A DNA stretch of 38,021 nucleotides from Nonomuraea turkmeniaca (GTDB lineage: Bacteria > Actinomycetota > Actinomycetes > Streptosporangiales > Streptosporangiaceae), in assembly GCF_005889735.1 (NCBI RefSeq), contig NZ_VCKY01000096.1:1-38021 (forward strand), read 5' to 3'. Within the stretch, counting starts at the first letter, position 1. Every line of letters begins with the position of its first letter. Shown one piece after another: positions 7,071 through 15,804 of the stretch. Both the position numbers and the translations under genes were made by a program. The notes under the pieces are model-generated. The model ran no database searches, was not told where the DNA came from, and saw nothing but the letters and a program-made list of their open reading frames with translations.

Positions 7071-7760
7071 CTACCGCCACTGACCGATTGGTTGCTGCTC
7101 AGGGGCCGTGCCCTGCGCGCCCTGCGCTGCGCCTTCCGCTCGCGGTACGGCTTCCAGCAGGGAACGCAGCAGTTGTGCGGCGGTGTCGGCGGACACCTCG
7201 CCGGGTGTGTTCATGATCTGGGCGGCGAGTCCGTCGACGAACGTGTGCAGGAGCGCCGCCCAGAGCTCGACCTGGGCATCAGGGTGCGGGAGCGTGGCCT
7301 GGCTCGGCTCGCGGGCCGGCTCGTATCCGCGTAGAGAGGCGATGCATTGACGGTGCAGCGCCCGTTGGTCGTTCCACGTCACAGAGCCTCCTTCTGGAGG
7401 ATGTTGACGTTCCCATTCCACGACCGCTGACCACAGCGCGTATTCCTCGCGCCGCTCGGCATCGAGGGGCAGCATCTCCTCCACGATCGTGGCGATCTGT
7501 TCGACCACCGACCCTTGAGTGCGGGGCCGCTGGACGCGTGGGAGGACCCGTCGACGGAGGGTGTCGGTGGTGGCCTGCACGACATAGGCCTGCAATTCGT
7601 GCTGATTGCCGAAGTAATGCCGCAGGGAGCCGGTGGACCAGCCCGCTTCGGCGGCGACTCCACGGACGGTCACGCCGGCAAGGCCTTCGCGCAGGATCAC
7701 CCGGATGGCGGCTTCTCCTAGCTCGGCCCGTCGCTGGTCATGATCAACGAGTCGCGGCAC
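7071..7760 (-). CDS. TetR-family transcriptional regulator
   Basis: 229 residues. The N-terminal helix-turn-helix is typical: AAIRVILREGLAGVTVRGVA, then AEAGWSTGSLRHYFGNQHEL (about residues 17-57). The C-terminal ligand domain resembles the BetI-like group, with a conserved WSAVVEWE near the middle and LWAALLHTFVDGLAAQIM. The start is a GTG at 7760. The gene is divergent from the GAP-family gene, and a set of TAACA/TGTTA repeats lies between them (7771-7798), so autoregulation and control of the exporter-like neighbour are likely. The inducer is unknown. Confidence 0.92.
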   Translation of the reverse strand: MPRLVDHDQRRAELGEAAIRVILREGLAGVTVRGVAAEAGWSTGSLRHYFGNQHELQAYVVQATTDTLRRRVLPRVQRPRTQGSVVEQIATIVEEMLPLDAERREEYALWSAVVEWERQHPPEGGSVTWNDQRALHRQCIASLRGYEPAREPSQATLPHPDAQVELWAALLHTFVDGLAAQIMNTPGEVSADTAAQLLRSLLEAVPRAEGAAQGAQGTAPEQQPIGQWR

Positions 7761-7770
7761 GTTCCCATGC

Positions 7771-7798
7771 TAACACGCATGTGCTATGTTAATTAACA
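7771..7798. promoter_or_regulatory. Probable TetR operator
   Basis: TGTTAATTAACA (7787-7798) is a perfect 12-bp palindrome. TAACA at 7771-7775 also pairs with TGTTA at 7787-7791, giving overlapping half-sites. It lies between the divergent TetR and GAP-family genes in an AT-rich patch suited to promoters. Confidence 0.6.
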
Positions 7799-7842
7799 CA
7801 GGTGTGTCGTTACGGATCGTCGGCTCCCGGCAGGAGACAGGT

Positions 7843-8523
7843 TTGTCGATCGAGACGATGGGGGCGGTGCTCGGACTGGCCCTGCTCGATACGCTGAGTC
7901 CCGCCGTGATCGGGATAACTCTCTACCTGCTCCTGGCCAGGCCGCACCGCGTGGGCGCGCTGCTCGGCGTGTACCTCGGATCGGTCGCGACCGCGTACTT
8001 CGCCTTGGGCGCGCTGCTCATGCTCGGCCTCGGCGCCGCCGTGCCACATGTCGATGACACCGTGTGGGCCTGGGGACAGGCCGTCCTCGGCGCAGCGCTC
8101 CTGGCGGGGAGCTTCTTCATCCCCGACAAGAACCCCGAAGGTGCATCCATCCGGGCGCGGTCCTTCGCCATGCGCTCGATGGTGATGTTGGGGCTGGGGA
8201 CCTGGCTGTTCGAGTTCGCCACCGCCGTGCCGTACTTCGGCGCCCTCGGCATCATGACCGCGGCCGGCCTGCCCGCCGTCCAATGGTCGCCGCTGCTCGG
8301 CGTGTACGTGACCATCATGGTGATCCCAGGCATCCTGCTGTTCGTCGCATGGGCCGCCCTGGGCGAACGGATGCGGGAACGGTTCGAACGCTGGCAGAAC
8401 AAGCTCTCCTCCGGATCCCGCACAACACTGCGCTGGATCGTCGGGATAGCAGGAGTCCTGCTCCTGCTGGACGCGGCGCCAGACCAGATCACCATCACAA
8501 TGCCCACGCCGCCTCGCTCGTGA
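7843..8523 (+). CDS. GAP-family (Sap-like) multi-pass membrane protein
   Basis: About 226 residues with six hydrophobic segments: ETMGAVLGLALLDTLSPAVI, then a segment starting VGALLGVYLGSVATAYFALG, WAWGQAVLGAALLAGSFF, WLFEFATAVPYFGALGIM, VYVTIMVIPGILLFVAWAAL, and a final one ending GIAGVLLLLDA. The pattern (opening helix with 'LDTLSPAVIG', P-Y-F-G-A-L) fits the GAP family related to mycobacterial Sap, involved in lipid export and distantly related to LysE exporters. The TTG at 7843 is preferred because AGGAG precedes it by six bases; ATG 7858 is the alternative, and an ATG at 7786 would put the operator inside the gene. It is divergent from the TetR regulator, which probably represses it. Confidence 0.8.
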   Translation: MSIETMGAVLGLALLDTLSPAVIGITLYLLLARPHRVGALLGVYLGSVATAYFALGALLMLGLGAAVPHVDDTVWAWGQAVLGAALLAGSFFIPDKNPEGASIRARSFAMRSMVMLGLGTWLFEFATAVPYFGALGIMTAAGLPAVQWSPLLGVYVTIMVIPGILLFVAWAALGERMRERFERWQNKLSSGSRTTLRWIVGIAGVLLLLDAAPDQITITMPTPPRS

Positions 8524-8753
8524 CGGCCGCAGGCCCAGGGGGCGCTCACCCGTACCACGGAAGAGACCCTTACGCGACCGGGTGCGCCAAGACCAGGCGA
8601 CCAGCCGGGGCACCCTACGGTCTGTGGCCGAGAGACTGCGCTTGACCCACGGCTGCGCACCTGCACCGCGCGACCTCTCCCAGCTTGTCCGGCGCCGCGC
8701 CAGGGCCCCCGGGCGTCGCCCGGTACTGCACACGAATCAACGACTCACAAACA

Positions 8754-9722
8754 CTAGTCCTCGGTGACGTCACCGGCCGGTGTGCTCCCGCTGACCGGTT
8801 CGAGCACGAAGACCGGGATCTGGCGGTCGGTCTTGCGCTGGTAGTCGGCATAGTCCGGGTACGCGTCCACCGCCCGGCGCCACCACAGGGCCTTCTCGTC
8901 CCCGAACACCTCGCGCGCCCGGTACTCCCGGGTCACCGCACCGTCCTGAAGCTCGATGACCGGCTCGGCGACCAGGCCGGCGTACCACTGCGGGTTGGTC
9001 GGCGCGCCACCCAGGGACGCGACAGCCGCGTAGCGCCCTTCGTGCTCGACACGCATCACCGGCGTCTTGCGAACCTTGCCGGTCTTGGCACCCCGGTAGG
9101 TCATCAGCACGGTGGGCAGGCCATTGATCGTGACGCCGTCGGTCGTGCCGGTGCGCACGATCTGCTCGACGTGTTTGCGGACCCATCCCGACGCGCTCGG
9201 TTCGTAGTCACCGGTCAACGCCGTGCCCTGATCAACCTGCCCGGCTCGTCGCGATTCCGCGACCAGAGCGTGCCGGCGGACGGGTGCGGGGCGCCTGGTG
9301 TCCACGTTGCCGGTCAAGGTGTTGAGGATGCCCGGTAGTTCTGCCACCGTTTCGGCGGGCAGGCCGGTCACGGTCTCCTCCGCCAGAGCGCACCATAGCT
9401 GCTTGACCTGGTCGGCGAGAGCTTTGCCGCTGTCGGTGAGTTCGACGATGCTGGCGCGCTTGTCGGACGGGGCGGGTCTGCGGCGGATGTGGCCGGTGGC
9501 TTCGAGCTTGCGGGTCATGAGCGTGACGCTGGGCGGCTCGCAGCCGAGCGCCTCGCTGAGCTGGGCCTGGATCATCGGGCCGGCCCGGACGAGCTCGAGC
9601 AGGAGCGCCTCTTGGCCGGGGTGCAGGCCGAGCGGCGCCAGCAGCGCCGCGGCCCTGGCCCGGTGGCGCAGGCTCAGGAGCCGGATGGCCTGGTTGAGGG
9701 CGTCGGCTTGGTCGAAGTCCAT
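8754..9722 (-). CDS. MarR regulator fused to F420-dependent nitroreductase-like domain
   Basis: One uninterrupted frame of 322 residues. Residues 1-135 are a MarR-type winged helix: LLAPLGLHPGQEALLLELV, the recognition region CEPPSVTLMTRKLEATG, and the wing around RRPAPSDKRASIVELTDSG. After a linker (about 140-168), residues 169-310 form a deazaflavin (F420)-dependent oxidoreductase of the DDN group: LTGDYEPSASGWVRKHVEQI, YRGAKTGKVRKTPVM for cofactor binding, then SLGGAPTNPQWY and AYPDYADYQRKTDRQIP. Both parts are normally separate proteins. A TTG at the start of the second domain (LTGDYEP) is the only plausible internal start, with a weak ribosome site. It might be a redox-sensing regulator or two genes that lost the stop between them; the sequence cannot decide. 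Confidence 0.8.
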   Translation of the reverse strand: MDFDQADALNQAIRLLSLRHRARAAALLAPLGLHPGQEALLLELVRAGPMIQAQLSEALGCEPPSVTLMTRKLEATGHIRRRPAPSDKRASIVELTDSGKALADQVKQLWCALAEETVTGLPAETVAELPGILNTLTGNVDTRRPAPVRRHALVAESRRAGQVDQGTALTGDYEPSASGWVRKHVEQIVRTGTTDGVTINGLPTVLMTYRGAKTGKVRKTPVMRVEHEGRYAAVASLGGAPTNPQWYAGLVAEPVIELQDGAVTREYRAREVFGDEKALWWRRAVDAYPDYADYQRKTDRQIPVFVLEPVSGSTPAGDVTED

Positions 9723-9742
9723 GGGATCCCCCTGACGGATTG

Positions 9743-9754
9743 TTATTCGAATAA
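9743..9754. promoter_or_regulatory. Probable MarR operator
   Basis: TTATTCGAATAA is a perfect 12-bp palindrome about 20 bases upstream of the MarR-fusion start, in an AT-rich patch. Its size and position fit a MarR autoregulatory site. Confidence 0.55.
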
Positions 9755-9966
9755 TATGACGAGGGAGCTGGTCCAGGCCCGCGCCCACCCTGACGCCGCC
9801 ATTCGCGAGACCCGCTCGATACCAGCCATCTGACAGGTCGCGCGGACAGGCGGTCCACAGGGCGGCGTCGAGGGTGCGCCGTCCAGCTAGGGTCGCTCCA
9901 TGAGTGAGCCGCCGCGGGCTCGTCCCTGATCGCCATGACGCGTGACCAGCAGAGAGGCGCACACCT

Positions 9967-10851
9967 GTGACAGAAACGACGTCCTTCCTGCTCGAACGCC
10001 TGCACGCGGCCGGCCTGACCGACGTCGTCGCGGTCCAGCCGGCCACTGGAGGCCTCGCCGCGACCGCGGGGCTCGCCCGCCGCGGTGACGGCACGTCGGT
10101 GTTCGTCAAGGCGTTCGGCGAGCCGCCGTCGGACGACGCCTTCGCCGCGGAGGCCGAAGGGCTCACCGTGCTGCGCGAGGCGGGCGGCGTCGCCACGCCC
10201 GAGATCATCCTCGCGGACCGCGACCTGCTCGTGCTGTCCGTGCTGCAGCCCCGGCCGGGCACCGAGGCCTTCTGGGAGCAGCTCGCGCACGCGCTCGCCC
10301 ACCTGCACACCACCACGCGGCACCCCCGATTCGGGTGGCACCGGGACAACTGGCTGGGCCGTCGTCGGCAGGTCAACACCTGGGATGACGACGGGTTCGA
10401 GTTCTTCGCCCAGCACCGTCTGCTGCGCTGGCTCGGCGAACGTCGCGTCCAGGAGGCGCTCGACGCCGCGGACCGGGCGGCGCTGGAGCGGCTGTGCGAC
10501 CGGCTGCCCGAGCTGCTGCCGGTCAGGCCCGCGTGCCTGACGCACGGCGACCTGTGGGCGCTGAACGTCATGGCCACCCCCGACGGGCGGCCCGCGCTGA
10601 TCGACCCGGCCGTGTCGTACACGTGGGCCGAAGTCGACCTGGCCCACCTGTGGACGACGGCGCCGCCGCCCGAGGCACAGGTGTTCTTCAAGCTGTACGC
10701 CGAGCTGACCGGGCTCGACCGCGACTGGCGCGAGCGGATGCCGATCCTCCAGCTACGCCAGCACCTGGCCGTGATCGCCCAGTTCGACCCCGACTGGGGC
10801 GCCGCCGACCTCGTGCGCGCCACGCTCGCTCCCTTCCGGCAGCGGCCCTGA
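9967..10851 (+). CDS. Fructosamine kinase family protein (aminoglycoside phosphotransferase-like)
   Basis: 294 residues, GTG start at 9967. It follows the fructosamine-3-kinase layout: an N-lobe with VFVKAF (the ATP-binding lysine) and AEAEGLTVLREAG, a hinge, ALAHLHTT, then the F-G-W-H-R-D-N-W-L-G segment typical of this family. The catalytic loop is CLTHGDLWALNVM (about residue 190) and the metal-binding motif is ALIDPAVSYTWAEVDLA. Such kinases phosphorylate sugar amines on glycated proteins or small molecules to trigger deglycation. The substrate of this one is unknown. It stands alone and is convergent with the dioxygenase gene. Confidence 0.88.
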   Translation: MTETTSFLLERLHAAGLTDVVAVQPATGGLAATAGLARRGDGTSVFVKAFGEPPSDDAFAAEAEGLTVLREAGGVATPEIILADRDLLVLSVLQPRPGTEAFWEQLAHALAHLHTTTRHPRFGWHRDNWLGRRRQVNTWDDDGFEFFAQHRLLRWLGERRVQEALDAADRAALERLCDRLPELLPVRPACLTHGDLWALNVMATPDGRPALIDPAVSYTWAEVDLAHLWTTAPPPEAQVFFKLYAELTGLDRDWRERMPILQLRQHLAVIAQFDPDWGAADLVRATLAPFRQRP

Positions 10852-10959
10852 GCTCAGCTCAGAAGATCACGGCCTTCGGACCGCTGTCGAGGGAGCCCTG
10901 GCCGTCACATCCTTGATGCTCGCGCGGCTACCACGACCGGCGGCCTGTCCGCGCGACCT

Positions 10960-11751
10960 CTACGCCCAGGGACGGGGGAAGGTGTCACCGTCCAAACGGT
11001 CGCCCGCGGCGAGGCCGAGAGGATCGGTCACGATGTGCCCGGTCCCGCTGTAGGCGGTCGCCTCGTCCATGTAGATGGTGACGTGCGCGAGCCGGGCCTG
11101 GCCGGTGCGGTTGGGCAGCGCCATGTGGCCGGTGTACCCGCTGTGGAAGGTGCAGTCGCCGGCACGGAGCGGCACGGTGACGCGAGGGATCCAGCGCAGG
11201 GACGGGTCCATCTCGAACAGGTCTTCCTCGCGGTGGAGGTCCTGCGGGCGCAGGCCGGTGCGATGCTGGGTGCCGGGCAGGAAGGTCATGCAGCCCCGCT
11301 CCGGGGGAACGTCGACCAGCGCTATCCACGCCGACAGCGGAAGCCGGTCACCCGCATGCGGCCAGTACGGACGGTCCTGGTGGAACTCCGTGGCGGCGTT
11401 GTTGTGCGGCTCCTTGACCAGCATCTGGTCGTGCCAGAGCCGCAGCGGGAACCCGGCGAGCTGTTCGGCGATCCGGCCGACGCGCGGGTCGAACGTGAGC
11501 TCTCTCAGCGTCCGGTCGCGTTGCCAGACGTTGACCAGCTGGCTGAAGACGCCTTGCTTCTCCAGACTCTCCGCGCGATGCGCCTCCAGGAACGCCTCGG
11601 CGCCGGCACGGAAGCGCTCGACCTGGTCCGGCTCGAGAACACCTCGCACTCGGACGAAACCGTGTTCGCGGTACGCCGCCACAAGCTCCTCCGGCACCCG
11701 GCCGTCGGCGCCGACGTCGCTGCGGGAGCGCTCGTTCGTGGACGTTGTCAT
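10960..11751 (-). CDS. Phytanoyl-CoA dioxygenase family Fe(II)/2-oxoglutarate enzyme
   Basis: 263 residues from ATG 11751, supported by GGAGG seven bases upstream; the frame stays open further upstream but overlaps the AraC gene. Family features: EHGFVRVRGVLEPDQVERF at the N-terminus; the metal-binding H-x-D in EFHQDRPYWP (His124, Asp126); LSAWIALVDVPPERGCMTFL; distal His in GYTGHMALPNR (His209), followed by an Arg expected to bind 2-oxoglutarate (Arg220). All three metal ligands are present, so it should be active. PhyH enzymes hydroxylate or halogenate varied small molecules. It is divergent from an AraC-type regulator, which likely controls it. Confidence 0.9.
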   Translation of the reverse strand: MTTSTNERSRSDVGADGRVPEELVAAYREHGFVRVRGVLEPDQVERFRAGAEAFLEAHRAESLEKQGVFSQLVNVWQRDRTLRELTFDPRVGRIAEQLAGFPLRLWHDQMLVKEPHNNAATEFHQDRPYWPHAGDRLPLSAWIALVDVPPERGCMTFLPGTQHRTGLRPQDLHREEDLFEMDPSLRWIPRVTVPLRAGDCTFHSGYTGHMALPNRTGQARLAHVTIYMDEATAYSGTGHIVTDPLGLAAGDRLDGDTFPRPWA

Positions 11752-11853
11752 CACTGACCTCCGAGGTTCTCGTCGTTGGGATACCGCCCAGCATCGTCGT
11801 GGTGTGCCGCCATGGGCTAGGCCGATTCCGGCGAGCAGTCGTACGATCCCGAC

Positions 11854-12768
11854 ATGCCTGCCACACTGCACGAGCACGCGCTGTTCGCCGGAGGCCCGGT
11901 CTTGGCAGGTGTCCACCACCTGAACCCCGACATCGAGCCGCACGCACACGACTTCCTCGAGATCGCCGTGATCGGAACCGGACACGGCCGGCACGTGACC
12001 AGCCAGGGCGAGCACCCGCTGCAACGCGGGCAGGTCATCGTGCTGCGCCCCGGCGCCTGGCACGGATTCCGGGACTGCGCCGACCTGACCGTCGCCAACT
12101 GCTGCCTGTCCGCCCAGGCGCTACGAGCCGAACTGGCGGCGCTGTACGACATCCCGATGCTGCGCCGGATGTTGTGGACCGATCCGGTGTCATCCGGCAC
12201 GCACGGCGTGGCGGTCACCAGCGTCGATCCGGCCGCCGCCGAGGAGGCCATCGCGGAGATCGGCCTGCTCGAACGGGACCTCGTGGCCGATCAGAGCCGG
12301 CCGGGCCGCGTGCTGGGCCGGCTGGTCACCGTGCTCGGCGTCCTGGCCGATGGCCGTGCCCCCGAACGAGAGACGCACGATTCCGCCATCCACCCCGCTG
12401 TCGCCGCCACCATCGCCCGGCTCGAAACGGCGCCGGCCCATCCGTGGCGGCTGGATGACCTTGCCCGGGCGGTCAACCTGGATCCCGACTATCTCGGCCG
12501 GCTGTTCAGACGGTACGTCGGGTTGACGCCGCTGGACCTCCTGGCCCGGCTACGGGCCGAGCGCGCCGCCACGTTACTGGCACACTCGACCCTGCCGGCC
12601 GCCCGGGTCGGCGCCGCGGTCGGCTGGGACGACCCGACCTACTTCGCCCGCCGCTTCCGGACGCTGGTCGGGTTGACCCCCACCGAGTACCGGCGACGCA
12701 GCCGATCAGCCGACCGTACGCAGCTCAGCACCCCGGCCACAGACGGCGGGGCGAGCACGGCAGGATGA
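11854..12768 (+). CDS. AraC-family transcriptional regulator with cupin domain
   Basis: 304 residues. The N-terminal half is a cupin-like sensor (PHAHDFLEIAVIGTGHGRHV, then LQRGQVIVLRPGAWHGF, about residues 28-70). The C-terminal AraC DNA-binding domain has both helix-turn-helix units: LDDLARAVNLDPDYLGRLFR and RVGAAVGWDDPTYFARRFR, ending VGLTPTEYRRR. The start ATG at 11854 aligns with the usual family start. It is divergent from the PhyH-type dioxygenase with about 100 bp between, the common arrangement for a regulator and its single target. The ligand is unknown. Confidence 0.92.
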   Translation: MPATLHEHALFAGGPVLAGVHHLNPDIEPHAHDFLEIAVIGTGHGRHVTSQGEHPLQRGQVIVLRPGAWHGFRDCADLTVANCCLSAQALRAELAALYDIPMLRRMLWTDPVSSGTHGVAVTSVDPAAAEEAIAEIGLLERDLVADQSRPGRVLGRLVTVLGVLADGRAPERETHDSAIHPAVAATIARLETAPAHPWRLDDLARAVNLDPDYLGRLFRRYVGLTPLDLLARLRAERAATLLAHSTLPAARVGAAVGWDDPTYFARRFRTLVGLTPTEYRRRSRSADRTQLSTPATDGGASTAG

Positions 12769-12844
12769 GGGTTCCAGCAAGCTCATCGAGGCGCTCCCGG
12801 GTCGAGGCCGGCCTTGGCCCGCGAGACCCTCGATCGAGCGGAAC

Positions 12845-13966
12845 CTAACATGGCACTTTCCCACGGCGTACGGCTATCGCCGCCCCGAGGGCGATGGCGG
12901 CATATGCGCAGGTCACGGTCAAACCTGCCCAAGGCGGGAGCGGGTAATAGCCGCCGAGCAGCGACTGGTCCACGTCCACATGCGCGAACGTGGGGACACT
13001 CTGCGTGATCGCGAACCCGGCGGCAGGGGTGATCATCAGCAGCCATGGCACCAGACCCGCGGTCGCCAGCAGGTACGGCACGACGACCAGCGCGATGGCC
13101 AGGCCGATGGCGACGATGTGCCGCTTGACCAGCGCGGCCAAGCCCAGAGCCAGCACGGCGGCGGCCGCGGTCAGCGCCGCGTAGCCGACGATCACGCGTA
13201 GCTCGGTGGCCACGGTGATGGGCTGAATCGGGTTCTGATTGGCGCGCAACAATGCCAAGCCGGCAGGGACCACGACCCCCGAGGTCACCAGTCCCGTCAC
13301 GAACGCGACCGCGCCGAGCACCACGGCCTTGGCCGCCAGCAGCCGTGCCGGATGCGGCCCGGCCGGCAGGCCGGTCCCGATCGACCCCCGCCGGTGTTCC
13401 GCCGTGTCGAACGTGACCGCCACCACGAGCACCAGGATCAGCCCCACAGCCCCGCCGATCAGCATGAGGTCAGCGCGCAGACCGCCCTCCACCGTGGCGG
13501 GCCCGATGTCCCCGCCCCCGGTCACGAGGAGCTTGTCGCCGGACTCGACGACCCCGCCCGGGTGATGCAGGGTCTTGCCGTCGGGCCCCAAGGAGACGCC
13601 GACGTCGTCATGCCGCCACGAGCCGTTCGCGCCCTGCAGCGTGATCTGGTCGAAGGTGGCGGTGGCCTGGGCGAAGGCTTTCGCCATCTCCCACAACGCC
13701 CCTGACGAGGCGGCGAACAGCCCGATCTCGACCGTCTCCGGCAGCCCGGGCAGCGTGACCGTGCTGACCTCGGTCCACGTCTGGCCGTCGCCTGACTCGT
13801 AGCCGGTGAGAGTGTCGCCCGACCTGGTCAGCCGCAGCCACCGCGGCCCCTGCACAGGACCGCCGGCCATGAACCCATGCCGACGGTTGTACGCGGCACC
13901 CGGTTCCCACCGGGTCGCAGCCGCTGCGACCCGGCTGGAACCGAGGATCTGGCATCGTTGCACCAT
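12845..13966 (-). pseudogene. ABC-2-type transporter permease, N-terminally truncated
   Basis: The C-terminal two thirds are well preserved: about six membrane segments (LRADLMLIGGAVGLILVLVV, LAAKAVVLGAVAFVTGLV, VIVGYAALTAAAAVLALG, IVAIGLAIALVVVPYLLA, and a final one ending AAIALGAAIAVRR). Before these is the extracellular lectin-like segment seen in large actinobacterial ABC permeases (GPRWLRLTRSGDTL, GYESGDGQTWTEV, IGLFAASSGALWEMAKAF). Such proteins begin with a cytoplasmic segment, a first membrane helix and a longer extracellular region; here only remnants remain (GAAYNRRHGFMAGGP joined directly to GPRWLRL). ATG 13966 gives 373 residues without the first helix. No ATPase partner is nearby. 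It is probably inactive, beside a two-component system that may once have controlled it. Confidence 0.6.
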
Positions 13967-14029
13967 GGCACCTCCACCCGGCGGCCAGTTCGGCCGCCCC
14001 GCCCGCACGACGACCAGCGGTGAGTTGCG

Positions 14030-14692
14030 GTGAGGGTCCTCGTCGTCGAGGACTTCGAGGTCCTCGCCCGCTCCATCGGAACCGGGCTGCGCCGCGAGGG
14101 CATGGCCGTCGACGTCGTCCTGGATGGGACCGCCGCCCTCGACCGCCTGGCCGCCACCCGCTACGACGTGGTGATCCTCGACCGCGACCTGCCCGGCGTC
14201 CACGGGGACGAGATCTGCCGTCGACTCGCCCACGGCCGCTGCGAGACCCGCGTCCTGATGCTCACCGCCTCCGGCACGATCGAGGACCGCGTCGACGGGC
14301 TCAGCCTCGGCGCCGACGACTACCTGCCCAAGCCGTTCGCGTTCGCCGAACTGGTCGCCCGCGTCCGTGCCCTGGCTCGCCGCGCCACCCCGCCACTACC
14401 ACCCACCCTGGCATGCGGGGACATCACCCTCGATCCGGCCCGCCGTATCGCGTTCCGGGCCGGCCGGCGCCTTGACCTGAGCCCCAGGGAGTTCGCCCTG
14501 CTCGCATGCCTGCTCGCCGTGCCCGGCGTGGTCCTCTCCGCCGAGGAACTGCTCGAACGCGTCTGGGACGAGGCCGCCGACCCCTTCAGCAGCGCCGTCA
14601 AGCACACCATGCACCGGTTACGGGCCAAGCTCGGCGACCCGCCCGTGATCGAGACCATCCGCGAAGGCGGCTACCGCATCGGACCGTCATGA
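14030..14692 (+). CDS. OmpR/PhoB-family response regulator
   Basis: 220 residues, GTG start. The receiver domain has the acidic pair (VVED), phospho-acceptor Asp51 in VVILDRDLPG, Thr in LMLTAS and Lys in DDYLPKPF. The C-terminal winged helix is of the OmpR type: LDLSPREFALLACLLAVPG, ELLERVWDE, then VKHTMHRLRAKLGDPPVIET and IREGGYRIG. It overlaps the histidine kinase by four bases (ATGA), so the two are translationally coupled. It is divergent from the truncated ABC permease, a plausible former target. Confidence 0.95.
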   Translation: MRVLVVEDFEVLARSIGTGLRREGMAVDVVLDGTAALDRLAATRYDVVILDRDLPGVHGDEICRRLAHGRCETRVLMLTASGTIEDRVDGLSLGADDYLPKPFAFAELVARVRALARRATPPLPPTLACGDITLDPARRIAFRAGRRLDLSPREFALLACLLAVPGVVLSAEELLERVWDEAADPFSSAVKHTMHRLRAKLGDPPVIETIREGGYRIGPS

Positions 14693-15804
14693 CCTCCCGA
14701 AAGCTCGCCAGAAAATCCCTGCAGACGCGGCTCGCGCTCGCCTACGCGGCGGGCATCTACGCCGCCGGTGTCTTGGTGCTCGTATTCGTCGCCGTCCCGC
14801 TCGCCAGCGTCCACGCGGCCACCCCCAAAGGCCACCCCTCATCGAGCGCGATCACCGAAACCGGGCCCGGGATCAGCCTGCCCCAACTCCTCACCGGATC
14901 CGCCGTCGCCCTGGTCCTTCTGATTCCCGTCGCCCTGGCTCTCGGCTGGTACGTCGCCGGCCGGTTCCTGCACCCGCTGCGCGCCATCACCGCCACCGCC
15001 CAAATCATCTCCGCCGGAGACCTCCACCGGCGCCTTGACCTCGGGGAGCCCACGGACGAGCTGACCGAGCTCGGCCATACCCTCGACGACCTGTTCGCCC
15101 GCCTGCAAGCATCCTTCGACGCCCAACGCCACTTCGTCGCCAACGCCTCCCACGAGCTGCGCACCCCGCTCGCCGGCCTGCGCACCCTCCTTGAAGTCGC
15201 CCTCGCCGACCCCGATGCCGACACCGACACCCTGCGCTCGGCCTGCCAGGAGGCCCTCGCTCTCGGCGGACACCAGGAGCGGCTCGTCCAGGCACTCCTC
15301 GCTCTGGCCACCAGCGAGCGCGGCGTCACCCGCTGGGACACCCTGGACCTCGCCCACGTCGTCGAAGGAGTGCTCGCCTCCCGCCGCGACCAAGCAACGC
15401 AGACAGGCATCGACCTTGCCGAACACCTGACGCCCGCCGTGACGGCCGGGGACCCGAGACTGATCGAAAGCCTCGTCGCCAACCTCATCGACAACGCCAT
15501 CCGCCACAACCACGAAGACGGGCACGTCCAGATCACCACGCAGACCTCCGGCACGCAGGCGGCCCTTACAGTCACCAACAGCGGGCCGGCCATCCCCGAC
15601 GACCAGATCCAACGCCTCTTTCAACCCTTCCAGAAACTGGCGCCCGAACGTCGCGGCCGCCGCGACGGCTACGGCCTCGGCCTCGCCATCGTCAATGCCG
15701 TCACGCACGCTCACCACGCCACCCTCACCACCAGCGCACGCCCCGAAGGCGGCCTGTCCGTCACCGTGCGGTTCGCGCACGGATCTCACCCGAACCATCC
15801 CTGA
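14689..15804 (+). CDS. Two-component sensor histidine kinase
   Basis: 371 residues starting at the ATG that overlaps the regulator's stop. Two membrane helices (about 15-38 and 70-92) enclose a short extracytoplasmic loop of about 35 residues. A HAMP domain follows (GRFLHPLRAITATAQIISAG), then the HisKA dimerisation helix with the phospho-acceptor His155 in VANASHELRTPLAGLRTLLE. The ATPase domain has the N box LVANLIDNAIRHN, TVTNSGPAIPDD, FQPFQKL and the G box GYGLGLAIV. All catalytic motifs are present, so it should be functional. The short sensory loop suggests sensing of the membrane or an envelope stress signal, as in intramembrane-type kinases; that is inference. Confidence 0.95.
   Translation: MTSRKLARKSLQTRLALAYAAGIYAAGVLVLVFVAVPLASVHAATPKGHPSSSAITETGPGISLPQLLTGSAVALVLLIPVALALGWYVAGRFLHPLRAITATAQIISAGDLHRRLDLGEPTDELTELGHTLDDLFARLQASFDAQRHFVANASHELRTPLAGLRTLLEVALADPDADTDTLRSACQEALALGGHQERLVQALLALATSERGVTRWDTLDLAHVVEGVLASRRDQATQTGIDLAEHLTPAVTAGDPRLIESLVANLIDNAIRHNHEDGHVQITTQTSGTQAALTVTNSGPAIPDDQIQRLFQPFQKLAPERRGRRDGYGLGLAIVNAVTHAHHATLTTSARPEGGLSVTVRFAHGSHPNHP

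Noticed and set aside
14030..15804. VanRS glycopeptide-resistance two-component system
   Set aside because: No vanHAX or related peptidoglycan genes nearby, and the sequences are generic OmpR/EnvZ-type.
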